From Salininema proteolyticum (GTDB lineage: Bacteria > Actinomycetota > Actinomycetes > Mycobacteriales > Micromonosporaceae): a stretch of 64,000 nucleotides of DNA. The stretch is taken from positions 3,658,001 to 3,722,000 of the forward strand of contig NZ_JBHUNX010000001.1 of the NCBI RefSeq assembly GCF_042685645.1. The letters run 5' to 3'. Numbering within the stretch: position 1 is the stretch's first letter; each line of letters starts with the position of its first letter. The notes beneath the pieces were generated by a model that saw only the letters and a program-made list of their open reading frames with translations, had not been told where the DNA came from and ran no database searches. Position numbers and translations under genes: made by a program. This document shows positions 40,124-48,675 of the stretch, piece after piece.

Positions 40124-40411
40124 TTAGAGCGGGCCGCGGCCGGCGCGGAGGATCAGCATGGCGATGTTGGTGCCGTCGGCGCCGAGGGCGGTGCCGTACT
40201 TGTCGAGGATGGCGCGCTCGCGGTTCAACACGAGGCGGGTCCCGCCGTTGGCCATGCGGATCTGGCCGATGCGCTGGGAGACGGCGGCGCGCTCCTTCCA
40301 CAGGCGGATGAGCTCGGAGTCCATGCGGTCGATCTGCCCCCGGAGCTCTTCCAGCTCGGCCTGGGCGTCGGTCTGGGTCTCGGTCGATTCGGCGGTGGCG
40401 TCAGTGGCCAT
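40124..40411 (-). CDS. Chorismate mutase, AroQ-delta (intracellular mycobacterial) type
   Basis: 95 residues from ATG 40411 with AAGGA upstream; an in-frame start at 40450 would add 13. It converts chorismate to prephenate for Phe and Tyr synthesis. The helical pattern follows the short MtCM class: LEELRGQIDRMDSELIRLWK, ERAAVSQRIGQIRMANGG, LNRERAILDKYGTALGADG. The ending LILRAGRGPL is typical of the class, which needs DAHP synthase binding for full activity. Its position near pcrA matches Rv0948c. Confidence 0.92.
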   Translation of the reverse strand: MATDATAESTETQTDAQAELEELRGQIDRMDSELIRLWKERAAVSQRIGQIRMANGGTRLVLNRERAILDKYGTALGADGTNIAMLILRAGRGPL

Positions 40412-40512
40412 GAGGGTTGTCCTTCCTTGAGCCGACGTGGTGTCGATCATTGGTCTTCAGTGTCGATTTGTGCGTCTTCGTCCGGCTCCGGTCGGGTCCC
40501 AGGGACAGAAAA

Positions 40513-40537
40513 AGCCCCGGGCGATCCGCCCGGGGCT
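40513..40537. terminator. Terminator upstream of chorismate mutase
   Basis: An 11-bp perfect stem AGCCCCGGGCG / CGCCCGGGGCT, with A- and T-runs on the two sides. Confidence 0.75.
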
Positions 40538-40539
40538 GA

Positions 40540-40840
40540 GGTTTTTCGGCAAGCGCGACTACCTACAGCTCGGGACGGCCCGGCCATAGTAAAAGTAAAA
40601 TCGCGCGTTGCTGTGCATGAGTGAAAGTATGCCACAAGGATCGGCGGAAGACCAGGGCGTGCGCCACACCGCGTCACCGTCGGCCGCGTGCGTTGCCTCA
40701 CACGGTGCGGGGACGGTCGGTCGGGCAGGCGCCGCCCGGTCACGAAGGAACGGAAGGACGGGATGCGGGACTCCGTGGCACCGCTCGGTCCGGCGCCACA
40801 GTCCATGACAGCCCGGATCGGCTCCGACCCCCGGCACGCA
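40540..40840. other. Gap before the adhesin terminator, nothing recognised
   Basis: About 300 bp. Open frames are short and overlapping. No promoter or RNA structure stands out. Confidence 0.35.
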
Positions 40841-40841
40841 A

Positions 40842-40869
40842 AGAGGCCCGGGAGCACTCCCGGGCCTCT
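40842..40869 (-). terminator. Terminator of the first thioester adhesin gene
   Basis: A 12-bp perfect stem AGAGGCCCGGGA / TCCCGGGCCTCT with loop GCAC, 28 bp past the stop. Confidence 0.85.
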
Positions 40870-40897
40870 GACGACCGTATCGGTCGGGGAAGGGCGC

Positions 40898-42019
40898 TTA
40901 AGCGCTGGCTCCCCAGTCGCCGGCCGTGTTGTTCTTGCGGCGCATGAGCACCAGGGTCACCACACCGGCGGCCAGGAGGACCGCGCCGATGCCGCCGATG
41001 GCGGCGTAGGAGGTGCCGGTGACGGGCAGCTTCGGAGTGGTGTCCTCGGGGATCTCGACGCCGAAGGAGAGCTCGACCTCGACGGTCTGCTCGAGGGTCT
41101 CGGCCAGGATGATGCGCTGGCCCTCGACGGAGGCCGCCTTGGAGGTGGAGACGTCGCCCGACTGCTCGTCGGTGGCCTCGAAGGTGCGGCCGACGGGGAA
41201 CTGCTTGACGAAGTCCGTGATGTCGAGCGCGAACTCGCTGTTCTCGTCGACGTCGGTCTTGGCGTAGAAGGTGAGGCCGTCGGTCAGCTCGGTGACCTCG
41301 TTGCCGTCCCCGTCGACGATCTCGACGTTCTCGGGCGCCTCGAAGCCGAGCGGTCCGATGTTGGTGCCGACCGTGTAGGGGCCGGCCTGTCCGTCGGCGT
41401 ACTCGGCCGCGGACTCGTCGATGTCGAACTGCGGGTCGGTGACCGGCTCCGGAACGGTCTCGTCGACGCCGCCCAGGTAGTCGTGGACGGCGGTGACGGC
41501 CGCGTCGACCTGCTCGTCGGAGCTGGTGGTCGAGTCGGCGTCCAGCTCGAATCCATCGGTCAGGCTCCAGATCGCGCCCTGGGTTCCGGCGTAGGCGATC
41601 TTCGCCTTGACGTCGTCGCTCCACTCGTCGGCGGCCTCGACGCCGGCGTCCGCGAACACGGTGTCGGCGTCATTGGGGCCGAAGCCGGAGTAGAGGACGG
41701 CGAGGACCTGGTCGAGGTTCTCGACGTCCTGGCCGAGCTCGTCCCAGTCGGACTCCTCGTGGATCTTGTCGGTCTGCAGCGCGTTCTCGATCTGAATGCA
41801 GTACGAGAGGAGGCTCTGGCCTTCCAGCTCAATGGAGATCACGCTGGCGATCTGAGACCCGCCCCCGGCGGAGTTGAGGGTCAGAGCGTTCTCGTTGTCA
41901 GTGAAGACCGGGCCGCGGGCGGGCTGGTCGTCGTCTTGTGCTTGGGCGGTGCCGGCAGCTCCGAAGGCCAGGGCGAGGCCTGCGGCAGCGGCACCTACTT
42001 TCAATGAACGTTTGAACAT
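40898..42019 (-). CDS. Thioester-domain LPXTG surface adhesin
   Basis: 373 residues. A signal peptide ends AGTAQA. The thioester domain (about 35-200) has Cys74 in LSYCIQ and Gln147 in GTQGAIWSLTDGF, the Cys/Gln pair that forms an internal thioester able to bond covalently to host or neighbour amines. A beta-rich stalk domain follows (about 205-325). The C-terminus carries the sortase signal LPVTG (331-335), a membrane helix and a basic tail. The protein is exported and linked to the cell wall. It has a close relative 0.5 kb upstream on the same strand, at 42562, which suggests duplication. Confidence 0.92.
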   Translation of the reverse strand: MFKRSLKVGAAAAGLALAFGAAGTAQAQDDDQPARGPVFTDNENALTLNSAGGGSQIASVISIELEGQSLLSYCIQIENALQTDKIHEESDWDELGQDVENLDQVLAVLYSGFGPNDADTVFADAGVEAADEWSDDVKAKIAYAGTQGAIWSLTDGFELDADSTTSSDEQVDAAVTAVHDYLGGVDETVPEPVTDPQFDIDESAAEYADGQAGPYTVGTNIGPLGFEAPENVEIVDGDGNEVTELTDGLTFYAKTDVDENSEFALDITDFVKQFPVGRTFEATDEQSGDVSTSKAASVEGQRIILAETLEQTVEVELSFGVEIPEDTTPKLPVTGTSYAAIGGIGAVLLAAGVVTLVLMRRKNNTAGDWGASA

Positions 42020-42453
42020 CCGGTGATGCCCCTTATTAAGAGTGATACGGGAGGGTTATGAGAGGTTCCTACATCCGAAGACACGTCAGGGAGCGCGTTC
42101 CGGTTGCGGAACTCCTATGAATATTCTGAAGTACGCGGACGAACGAATCGCACGGGGGTGCTTTCCGGTGGGGCTCTTGCGTGTCCCCGCGACCGCGCAG
42201 AGTTGGGGCCGCTACCCCGCGCGACCCCAACAGCCAGTACCAATACACGAAGGAAACTGGAAGTCCTGAGACTATCAGCGTTGCGCCGCAAAGGGAAGAC
42301 AGGAGGCGAACGAATCTCGAAATACCATCGGGGGATCCCGTGGCAATGTGATTGGGCCCCAAGCATTCTAACAAATCGATACCCGTACGACCGTGGATTC
42401 ATCGGAGATTCGACGCCCATGGCCGGTCGGTGACATGCCGAGTAGGGACAAAA
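42020..42453 (-). other. Promoter region of the first adhesin gene
   Basis: About 430 bp lower in GC than the surroundings, with no supported gene. It should hold the promoter of the 40898 gene; I could not settle its elements. Confidence 0.35.
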
Positions 42454-42499
42454 GTCCGCGGCATTGCCCCTACCGAGAAGGCAGGGCAACGCCGCGGAC
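42454..42499 (-). terminator. Terminator of the second adhesin gene
   Basis: GTCCGCGGC / GCCGCGGAC plus TTGCCC / GGGCAA form a 15-bp stem with one mismatch. It lies 62 bp beyond the stop, with an A-run on the left that is a T-run on the minus strand. Confidence 0.7.
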
Positions 42500-42561
42500 C
42501 GGGTTTTCGGTGAATCATGCGGCACGGTGCCGCTCAGGCCCGCTCACGCGGAGCCTCGGGG

Positions 42562-43728
42562 CTACTCCCAGACGGTGTCCCCGCTCCCGGAGTTCCTGCG
42601 GCGCATGAGGACCATGGCCACGACGCCGGCGGTGAGCAGGAGGGCGGCCGCGCCGATGGTGAAGCCCATGGACGTGCCGGTCACCGGAAGGCGCTCGGTC
42701 TCGGGGACCTGGGCACCCTCGGGCAGCTCGAGCTCGAAGGCCCACCTGGCGGGGACCTCCGCGGGACGGGGCTCGGCGAGGATCAGCTTCTGCGACGTCT
42801 CCATGTCGGCGGCCCGGGAGTGGTTCGAGCGGTCGGAGCGGACGGCCTCCTCGGAGCTGGCCAGGAAGACCCGCCCGACGGGGATGTCGTAGGAGGCCAG
42901 GCCCTCGATGACGATGGACTCCGAGGCGGCGTCCAGCTCGATGTAGAACTCGCCGCCGTCGGAGAGGCTCTCGACGGCCTCGCCCTCGGCGTCGACCAGG
43001 TTTCCGCCCTCGGCGCTCAGCTCGACGTCTCCGACGTTACTGCGCATGACGTAGGGGCCGAAGCGACCGTCCTCATAGGAGGCCTCTTCGACGTTCTCCA
43101 GGTTGATGGTGAAGGTGTCGGGGTCCGGCACGGATCCGGCGTTCTCCAAGAGGTGGTCGTACACCGCGCGGACGGCCTCGTTCTCGGCATCGCTGCCGTC
43201 CAGGACGGGCTCGTCGTCCAGCGCCGCCAGCTCGAAGCCGTCGGTGAAGTGCCATACGGCGGCCTGCACTCCGGCGAAGGCGGCCATGACGGCCTCCTCG
43301 TCGGAGAAGGACCCCTCGAAGCCCGCCGCGTTGAGCGTCTCCTCGGCTCCGGCGTTGGGGTAGGCGTTGAGCAGGACCCAGCGGACCGACTCGAGGTTGG
43401 GGACGTTCGACTCCTCCCAGTCGCCCTCCACGTAGGGCCGGTCGGTCGACAGGGACGTCGGAAGGTCGATGCAGTAGGCGGTCAGGGCCTCGCCGTCGGG
43501 CCCGTCGGGGTAGAGGTAGATGAGGTCGGCAGCGGCCTTCCAGTCCTCCATGGCGTTGTCCTCGCCGGTGGGGGCGGTGCCTTGGAGGACGAGGCCGTCC
43601 TCGGTCTCGACGTTGGAGGTCTCCGGCTCTTCCTCTTGGGCCTGGGCGGCTGCTCCCAGACCGGCGGAGATCGCGAGGGCCGTCGCGGCGCTCGCCCAGC
43701 GGATCCCTTTGATCCTGGTCTTTCTCAT
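42562..43728 (-). CDS. Thioester-domain LPXTG surface adhesin, second copy
   Basis: 388 residues from ATG 43728, which has GGAGGC upstream. A signal peptide ends at AAAQAQ. Thioester residues are Cys86 (LTAYCIDLPT) and Gln155 (GVQAAVWHFTDGFEL), as in the neighbour. A stalk domain (about 210-335) leads to LPVTG (347-351), a membrane helix and RRR. It matches the downstream paralogue in domain order, in the TDGFEL segment after the Gln, and in the tail, but the two are well diverged elsewhere. Confidence 0.92.
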   Translation of the reverse strand: MRKTRIKGIRWASAATALAISAGLGAAAQAQEEEPETSNVETEDGLVLQGTAPTGEDNAMEDWKAAADLIYLYPDGPDGEALTAYCIDLPTSLSTDRPYVEGDWEESNVPNLESVRWVLLNAYPNAGAEETLNAAGFEGSFSDEEAVMAAFAGVQAAVWHFTDGFELAALDDEPVLDGSDAENEAVRAVYDHLLENAGSVPDPDTFTINLENVEEASYEDGRFGPYVMRSNVGDVELSAEGGNLVDAEGEAVESLSDGGEFYIELDAASESIVIEGLASYDIPVGRVFLASSEEAVRSDRSNHSRAADMETSQKLILAEPRPAEVPARWAFELELPEGAQVPETERLPVTGTSMGFTIGAAALLLTAGVVAMVLMRRRNSGSGDTVWE

Positions 43729-44213
43729 GTGGTGCCTCCGTGACTCTCCTCCCGGGCCGCGGCCCGGGTCTTGCCATCCGGCCCCCTGGCGGGACCGGAA
43801 CGCAGTACTCCCTCGCGGTTTCCTGCCGCTTCCTCCTTCTCCGACCGGCCGGCGCCGAGGTCTCCGGAGGCTGACACCGCGTGTGCCGCGGCGTGCGGGC
43901 GGACTTCCGGCGATTGCCGTTCCGTCCCCCGCACTGTGCTCAACGAGAGGCGGAGACGGGGTGAGACGGCCTCTCATACTTATGATTTGACGGACTGTCC
44001 GAAAGTACGATCGGACCATCGGGTGAAATGGGGCCTCAGCAGGCACTTTATGAATCTTATTCTGATATTTCGGATCGGTGCGCGCTAACCCTAAGGGCCC
44101 CTTGGTCTCCGATGTCCACAGGTGGAGCGGATCCTGTGGACGGACTGGTGGGGGCCGAGGCCGACCTCGGCCACTCGCCATCGATCGGCCGACACGGGCG
44201 GGAGGACGGCATC
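43729..44213. other. Gap between the adhesin and decarboxylase genes
   Basis: About 490 bp, AT-richer than the genes, with no supported gene. A perfect palindrome CCCGGGCCGCGGCCCGGG lies at 43751-43768, 23 bp upstream of the adhesin start on its own strand; it could be an operator or a hairpin in the leader. Confidence 0.45.
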
Positions 44214-44219
44214 TATAGT
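44214..44219 (+). promoter_or_regulatory. -10 element of a probably leaderless psd transcript
   Basis: TATAGT lies 7 nt before the ATG at 44227. Confidence 0.5.
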
Positions 44220-44226
44220 CGGAACC

Positions 44227-45486
44227 ATGCCAATCTCCACAGCCGCCGCACGCGGAATCACAGACGAGTTCAACCGCCGCCGCGGTCCCAAGACGGGCTT
44301 GGTCGTCGGCGCCAAATGGGGCGACTCGGTACTCGAGTCGGCCTTGGAAAGCCTCATGCCGGACGACAGGCTCACCGTCGTCACGCCGAGCGTCGACGAC
44401 GTGCGGATCGGGCTGGACAAGGAGGGCTCCTGGGCGGCCGGCAACGTCGACGTCCACCACAAGCTCGCCGACGCGGGCCAGGTCGACCACGTCATGCTGG
44501 CCGAGCCGGTGACGGTGGACGCGGAGGCCTTCGTCGACGACGTGGAGTCGCTGAAGGAGAAGGTGAACGCGGGCGGCACCCTGACGTTCGCCGCCACGCT
44601 GACCGCCCCGGCGCGCGAGGAGATCGCCGAGCTGGTGGCGGACTATGGCATCGGTTCGGACCTGATCCTGCGCTCGATGCCGCCGCTTCGGATCCACAAG
44701 CTGCGCTTCACGTCGACGGGCGTGCGGCAGGCCTTCGGCTCGGAGGTCCCCACCGAGGACAAAGAGGACGCCGCCGAGATCCTCCCCGCCTGGCGCGCCT
44801 CGTCGGTGCCGCTGACCCCCGGCATGCACATCGACTCCAACGGCGTCATCGCCGCCGGCCTGTTCGCGGGAGCAGCGTGGGGCCTGAAGAAGCTGCGCCC
44901 GCAGTCGAAGGCGTGGATGGCCCCGGCCGCCCTGGCGCTTCCCGTCGCCGCGTTCTTCCGCGACCCGCAGCGCCCGGCCGACATGTCCGGCGGCGACCTG
45001 GAGGTGGACACCCTGCTGGCCGCCTCCGACGGCGCCGTGACCGGCATCGAGCCGGTCGTGGACGAGCGCTTCGGCGCCGCGACCGGGACCGCCGGCAGCG
45101 AATGGCTGCGGATCTCGGTGTTCCTCTCGGTGCTGGACGTGCACATCAACCGCGCCCCGGCCACCGGCGAGGTCGTCGACATCTTCACCGAGTCGGGCGG
45201 GTTCGTGAACGCGATGAAGCCGGAGTCGGAGCACAACGCGGCCTGCTACACGGTCATCGACACCGCCCGCGGCCGCATCGCCGTGGCGCAGAGGACGGGC
45301 ATGATCGCGCGCCGCATCGTCAACCGCGCCAAGATCGGGGCGACGGTCGCCAAGGGCGAGCGCTACGGCCTCATCCGCTTCGGTTCCCGCACGGACGTCT
45401 ACCTGCCGCAGGGCGAGGTCGAGCCGCTGGTCGAGCCGGGCGACAAGGTCAAGGGCGGAGAGACGGCCCTGGCCCGCTGGATCTGA
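44227..45486 (+). CDS. psd: Phosphatidylserine decarboxylase with an extra N-terminal domain
   Basis: 419 residues. The C-terminal 225 are a short-form PSD proenzyme: LTPGMHIDSNGV, FFRDPQRPADMSGGD, LLAASDGAVTGIEPVVDERF, VFLSVLDVHINRAPATGEV with the catalytic Asp/His, and the self-cleavage site in RFGSRTDVYLPQG (Gly386-Ser387, giving the pyruvoyl group). It makes phosphatidylethanolamine. The N-terminal 165 residues (TGLVVGAKWGDSVLESALES, VHHKLADAGQVDHVMLAEPV) look like a Rossmann-type, methyltransferase-like domain without a clear SAM-binding GxGxG loop; this is not part of the usual enzyme. PssA, which supplies its substrate, is 2 kb downstream, separated by the TetR/EamA pair. Confidence 0.9.
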   Translation: MPISTAAARGITDEFNRRRGPKTGLVVGAKWGDSVLESALESLMPDDRLTVVTPSVDDVRIGLDKEGSWAAGNVDVHHKLADAGQVDHVMLAEPVTVDAEAFVDDVESLKEKVNAGGTLTFAATLTAPAREEIAELVADYGIGSDLILRSMPPLRIHKLRFTSTGVRQAFGSEVPTEDKEDAAEILPAWRASSVPLTPGMHIDSNGVIAAGLFAGAAWGLKKLRPQSKAWMAPAALALPVAAFFRDPQRPADMSGGDLEVDTLLAASDGAVTGIEPVVDERFGAATGTAGSEWLRISVFLSVLDVHINRAPATGEVVDIFTESGGFVNAMKPESEHNAACYTVIDTARGRIAVAQRTGMIARRIVNRAKIGATVAKGERYGLIRFGSRTDVYLPQGEVEPLVEPGDKVKGGETALARWI

Positions 45487-45571
45487 TCCGCAGGGACGCG
45501 AGAGGGCTCGCGGGTACTTCCCGTCCGATGGCGCGGAGAGGCGCCGGCCGACCGGAATCTTGCTGAGAAAT

Positions 45572-45606
45572 GGAAGGGGAGGAGCGCTTCGCGCTCCTCC
45601 CCTTCC
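45572..45606 (+). terminator. Terminator after psd
   Basis: A 16-bp perfect stem around loop TTC (GGAAGGGGAGGAGCGC and its complement). Confidence 0.9.
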
Positions 45607-45621
45607 GTGTGACCGGAGAGA

Positions 45622-45682
45622 GGCCGGTGCGGCCGGTGCGGCCGGTGCGGCCGGTGCGGCCGGTGCGGCCGGTGCGGCCGGT
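45622..45682. repeat. 9-bp tandem repeat (GGCCGGTGC), about 6.8 copies
   Basis: Six perfect units and a seven-base partial unit lie 3 bp beyond the stop of the EamA gene, in the convergent gap with psd. Such an array is prone to slippage and may differ between strains. Confidence 0.95.
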
Positions 45683-45685
45683 CGC

Positions 45686-46612
45686 CTAGCGTCCGGCGGT
45701 CGCCGGTTCCGGCTCCGGAACCGTCTCCGACCGGTCGGCCTGGACCTGCGGAGGGGCGTGCCGGAGCGCGAGGACGACGCCGATCCCGGTGACGCCCAGC
45801 CCGATCCAGGTCGCCACGGGGACGGTTTCGCCGAACATCGCCCACGCCCACAGGGCCGACACCGGCGGCGTCAGGTAGAGCAGGGTTCCGACGGCGGTGG
45901 GTCCGTTGCGGTGCACGACGACCCAGTAGGTGCCGTAGCCGCCGATGGCCGCCGGCAGCACGACCCAGGCGACCGAGCCCCAGAAGGCGGGCGTCATCGG
46001 CGGAGCGAGCTCGCCCAGGAGGGTCGCCGCAGAGGTGAACCCGAGGGCCGCGACGGTGAACTGCACGGCGATGGCGTCCACGGGCGAGAGGCTGGCGGGC
46101 CTGGTGCGCCGTTCCAGCAGCGTCGCGGCCACCAGGCTGAGCATGCCGCCCAGGGGAAGGGCGAAGGCCCACAGCGGGGCTCCGCCGGCGGAGTAGTCGC
46201 CGCCGACGACTATGGCGACGCCTCCGAAGCCCACGGCCAGGCCCAGGACCTGAAGTCTTCCGACGGGCTGGGCCAGGATGAAGTAGGCGGCGATCGCGGT
46301 GACGACCGGCTGGAGGCTCGCGATCAGGGCGTTGGTGCCGGCGGCGACCCCCTGTTCGGCGGCGGCCACGACGCCGGTGAGGTACAGGACCTGCCCGAGG
46401 AGGCCGACGACGGCGTGGACGGCGACGTCCCCGGCCCGGAAGCGGCGCCGCCGCCACCAGAGCCAGGCCGCCGCGGGCAGTGCCAGGACGATGAATCGCC
46501 ATGTCAGCAGCTGAAGAGCGGAGGCGTGCCGGGTGCCCAGCTCGGCTCCGACGAATCCTGAGCTCCAGAAGACGACGAAGAGCGCCGCCCAGAGTTTGTC
46601 GCTTCGGTTCAC
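45686..46612 (-). CDS. EamA/DMT family transporter
   Basis: 308 residues with ten predicted membrane helices in two EamA repeats (LWAALFVVFWSSGFVGAELG to about 135, then PLWAFALPLGGMLSLVAATL to about 285). GTG start with AAGGAGTC upstream. Members export amino acids, drugs or metabolites; the substrate cannot be read from sequence. It is divergent from a TetR regulator, and a large palindromic operator covers the shared promoter, so induction by its substrate is likely. Confidence 0.9.
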   Translation of the reverse strand: MNRSDKLWAALFVVFWSSGFVGAELGTRHASALQLLTWRFIVLALPAAAWLWWRRRRFRAGDVAVHAVVGLLGQVLYLTGVVAAAEQGVAAGTNALIASLQPVVTAIAAYFILAQPVGRLQVLGLAVGFGGVAIVVGGDYSAGGAPLWAFALPLGGMLSLVAATLLERRTRPASLSPVDAIAVQFTVAALGFTSAATLLGELAPPMTPAFWGSVAWVVLPAAIGGYGTYWVVVHRNGPTAVGTLLYLTPPVSALWAWAMFGETVPVATWIGLGVTGIGVVLALRHAPPQVQADRSETVPEPEPATAGR

Positions 46613-46625
46613 GGGGACTCCTTGT

Positions 46626-46670
46626 GTATACAGACCGGTCTAGGTACCCTAGCTAGACCGGTCTGTATAC
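46626..46670. promoter_or_regulatory. TetR operator with 18-bp inverted arms
   Basis: GTATACAGACCGGTCTAG (46626-46643) and CTAGACCGGTCTGTATAC (46653-46670) are exact reverse complements 9 bp apart. Each arm contains the palindrome AGACCGGTCT, so two TetR dimers could bind. TATAC sequences inside the arms can be the -10 boxes of both divergent genes. Confidence 0.9.
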
Positions 46671-46700
46671 TTCCAGTCTAATTTTTCATCGGAGGCGTTC

Positions 46701-47276
46701 ATGGAGGACACGGCGGCACCGAAGCTGACCTACGCGGCGCGCAGGATCCTGGAGACCGCCGCGGTCCTGTTCTACGACAACGGGATCAACTCGATCGGGG
46801 TGGACCGGATCGCGGCGGAGTCGGGGGTCACGAAGAAGACCATCTACGACCGGTTCGGGTCGAAGGACAAGCTGATCGCCGAGTACCTGCGCCGGCGCAG
46901 CGAGAAGTGGAAGCGGGAGTACGTCGACGCGGCCATCGCCGAGGCACCGGGCCCGCGCGAGGCCGTGGTGGCGGTGTTCGACGCCCTCCAGTCGTGGATC
47001 GGGGAGATGGGCGACCGCGGCTGCGCCATGGTCAACGCCCGCGCCGAGCTGGCCGACGACGGCCACCCGAGCAGGGCCCTGGCCGAGGAGCAGAAGCGCT
47101 GGCTGCTGAGGCGATTCGAGGGGCTGCTGGCGGAGGCCGGGATCCCCGAGCCCTCCGAGAAGGCGGCCGAGCTCCTCCTGCTGCACGAGGGCGCCCTGGT
47201 GATGCGACATCTCAACGCCCTGCCCGAGGGGATAGGGACGGCGCGCCGGGCGGCCGAGAGGCTCGTGGCCGGCTGA
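46701..47276 (+). CDS. TetR family regulator
   Basis: 191 residues with CGGAGG ahead of the ATG. The N-terminal helix-turn-helix is clear: RRILETAAVLFYDNGINSIG, then VDRIAAESGVTKKTIYDRFG. The C-terminal ligand-binding domain is helical (AVVAVFDALQSWIGEMGDRG). It should repress itself and the divergent EamA gene through the operator at 46626-46670. The ligand is unknown. Confidence 0.93.
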   Translation: MEDTAAPKLTYAARRILETAAVLFYDNGINSIGVDRIAAESGVTKKTIYDRFGSKDKLIAEYLRRRSEKWKREYVDAAIAEAPGPREAVVAVFDALQSWIGEMGDRGCAMVNARAELADDGHPSRALAEEQKRWLLRRFEGLLAEAGIPEPSEKAAELLLLHEGALVMRHLNALPEGIGTARRAAERLVAG

Positions 47277-47339
47277 GCGGGGCCCGCGTCGCTCGCCAGC
47301 GCCCGCCGGAGTCGCTGATTGTCGTCCGGGGACGGAAAA

Positions 47340-47362
47340 GGGCCCTCCCGAAGGAAGGGCCC
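47340..47362. terminator. Terminator between TetR and pssA genes
   Basis: GGGCCCTCC pairs with GGAAGGGCCC with one bulged A. It lies in the convergent gap. Confidence 0.6.
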
Positions 47363-47384
47363 GGAGGCTGGGGAAGCGCCGCGC

Positions 47385-48275
47385 TCAGGCGAGCAGCGGC
47401 TCTCCGTCCTCGTCCTCCCTGGTGCGCCGCGTCGCGATCCAGAGGATCGGGCCGGCGGCCAGGTAGGACCACACGAGCGTGTAGAACGTCCACTCGTGCG
47501 CGAAGTACATTCCGGCGGCCGGGATGATCCACAGCCACACCGGGAGCTTGGCGATCTGCCCGAGCTTCGGGTAGGGGAACGGCGAGACCATGAACACCGC
47601 CAGGGTCACCGCCATGAGCGCGCTGGCCGCGATGGGGGTGTCCAGCAGGAGGACCGACAGGGTCGTCACCGCGGCGGCCAGCGTGGTCGGGATGCCGGAG
47701 AAGTAGCGCCCGTCCTTGGGGGAGACGTTGAAGCGCGCCAGGCGGATCGCCGCGCAGGCTCCGAAGGCCACGGAGACGGCAAGCAGCACCGGCTCGGGCA
47801 GGACGCCGGTCATCCAGGCGTGGAAGAGCACCGGGGCGGCGACGCCGAAGGCGCACATGTCGGCGAGGGAGTCCATCTGGGCGCCGAAGGGACTGGCGAC
47901 CCCGAAGCGGCGCGCGACGGGTCCGTCGAGGCCGTCGGCGATCACGCACCCGGCGAGCGCCATCGCCGCGCCCATGACATTGCCGCCCGTCGCGAGGACG
48001 ATCGACGCCAGGGCGAGCGCGATGGAGGTGACGGTGAAGCCGTTGGCGAGGGCGAAGAAGAGGCGCCGGGTGAGCGTCGGCTCGCCGGGGAGCAGGGGGA
48101 TCGGCTCCGGCGGCGTCATCGTGTCGGCCGGCGGTCGCGGGCGCGGGGCGGGGACCCGGGATCCGGCCATCGGATGAGCGATGCGGTGGGCGACGGCGCG
48201 GACGCGGCGGGGCTTGGCGGGCCTGCGTCTGGTGGTCGCCGGACGGTTTCTCTTCCAGGGGGCCTTCGGGAGCAC
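47385..48275 (-). CDS. pssA: CDP-diacylglycerol-serine O-phosphatidyltransferase
   Basis: 296 residues; GTG start with AAGGAGGAG upstream. The CDP-alcohol phosphotransferase motif is intact (DGLDGPVARRFGVASPFGAQ followed by MDSLAD). Seven to eight membrane helices follow. A 60-residue basic, proline-rich cytoplasmic extension precedes the first helix. It makes phosphatidylserine for the Psd enzyme upstream; psd-pssA gene pairs are common, but here a TetR/EamA pair separates them and the strands differ. Confidence 0.9.
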   Translation of the reverse strand: MLPKAPWKRNRPATTRRRPAKPRRVRAVAHRIAHPMAGSRVPAPRPRPPADTMTPPEPIPLLPGEPTLTRRLFFALANGFTVTSIALALASIVLATGGNVMGAAMALAGCVIADGLDGPVARRFGVASPFGAQMDSLADMCAFGVAAPVLFHAWMTGVLPEPVLLAVSVAFGACAAIRLARFNVSPKDGRYFSGIPTTLAAAVTTLSVLLLDTPIAASALMAVTLAVFMVSPFPYPKLGQIAKLPVWLWIIPAAGMYFAHEWTFYTLVWSYLAAGPILWIATRRTREDEDGEPLLA

Positions 48276-48675
48276 GGCTCCTCCTTAATGATCAATGAAC
48301 TCCACGACAATAGCAATGGCCGTCGCGGGATCGGCCGGACTCCCGGGCGAGGAGTACCGCCGGTCATGCGACACGGCGTCCTTGCCGTTGCCGGTGAACG
48401 GAATCGGGCGTTCTTCGGGCGTTCTTCGCCCGCCGTTCGCGGAGTGCTCGGGTATCGATGGTAACCGTGTCCGGCCATACAGGAGAAGGGGCGTCGGCGC
48501 TCACAGCCGGGCCGGCCGGCCGTTCCGCCCGGTGAGGCGGCCGCCGGGGGCCCGTGCGGAGCGGACCGGCGGCGCCCGGTGAGACGGTCGCCGCAGTCCC
48601 GGGCGGAGGGGCCTGCGGCGCGCCCGCGCCGAGTCTCGGACGCGGCGGGGCGGGCCGGTGCGCTCTGCGGGGCCG
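48276..48675. other. Gap between pssA and the Nudix gene
   Basis: About 400 bp, very GC-rich on the right. It must contain the pssA promoter. No gene supported. Confidence 0.4.

Noticed and set aside
45622..45682. CRISPR array
   Set aside because: The repeat is 9 bp, contiguous and without spacers, so it is a simple tandem repeat. No other CRISPR-like array or cas gene is seen in the window.
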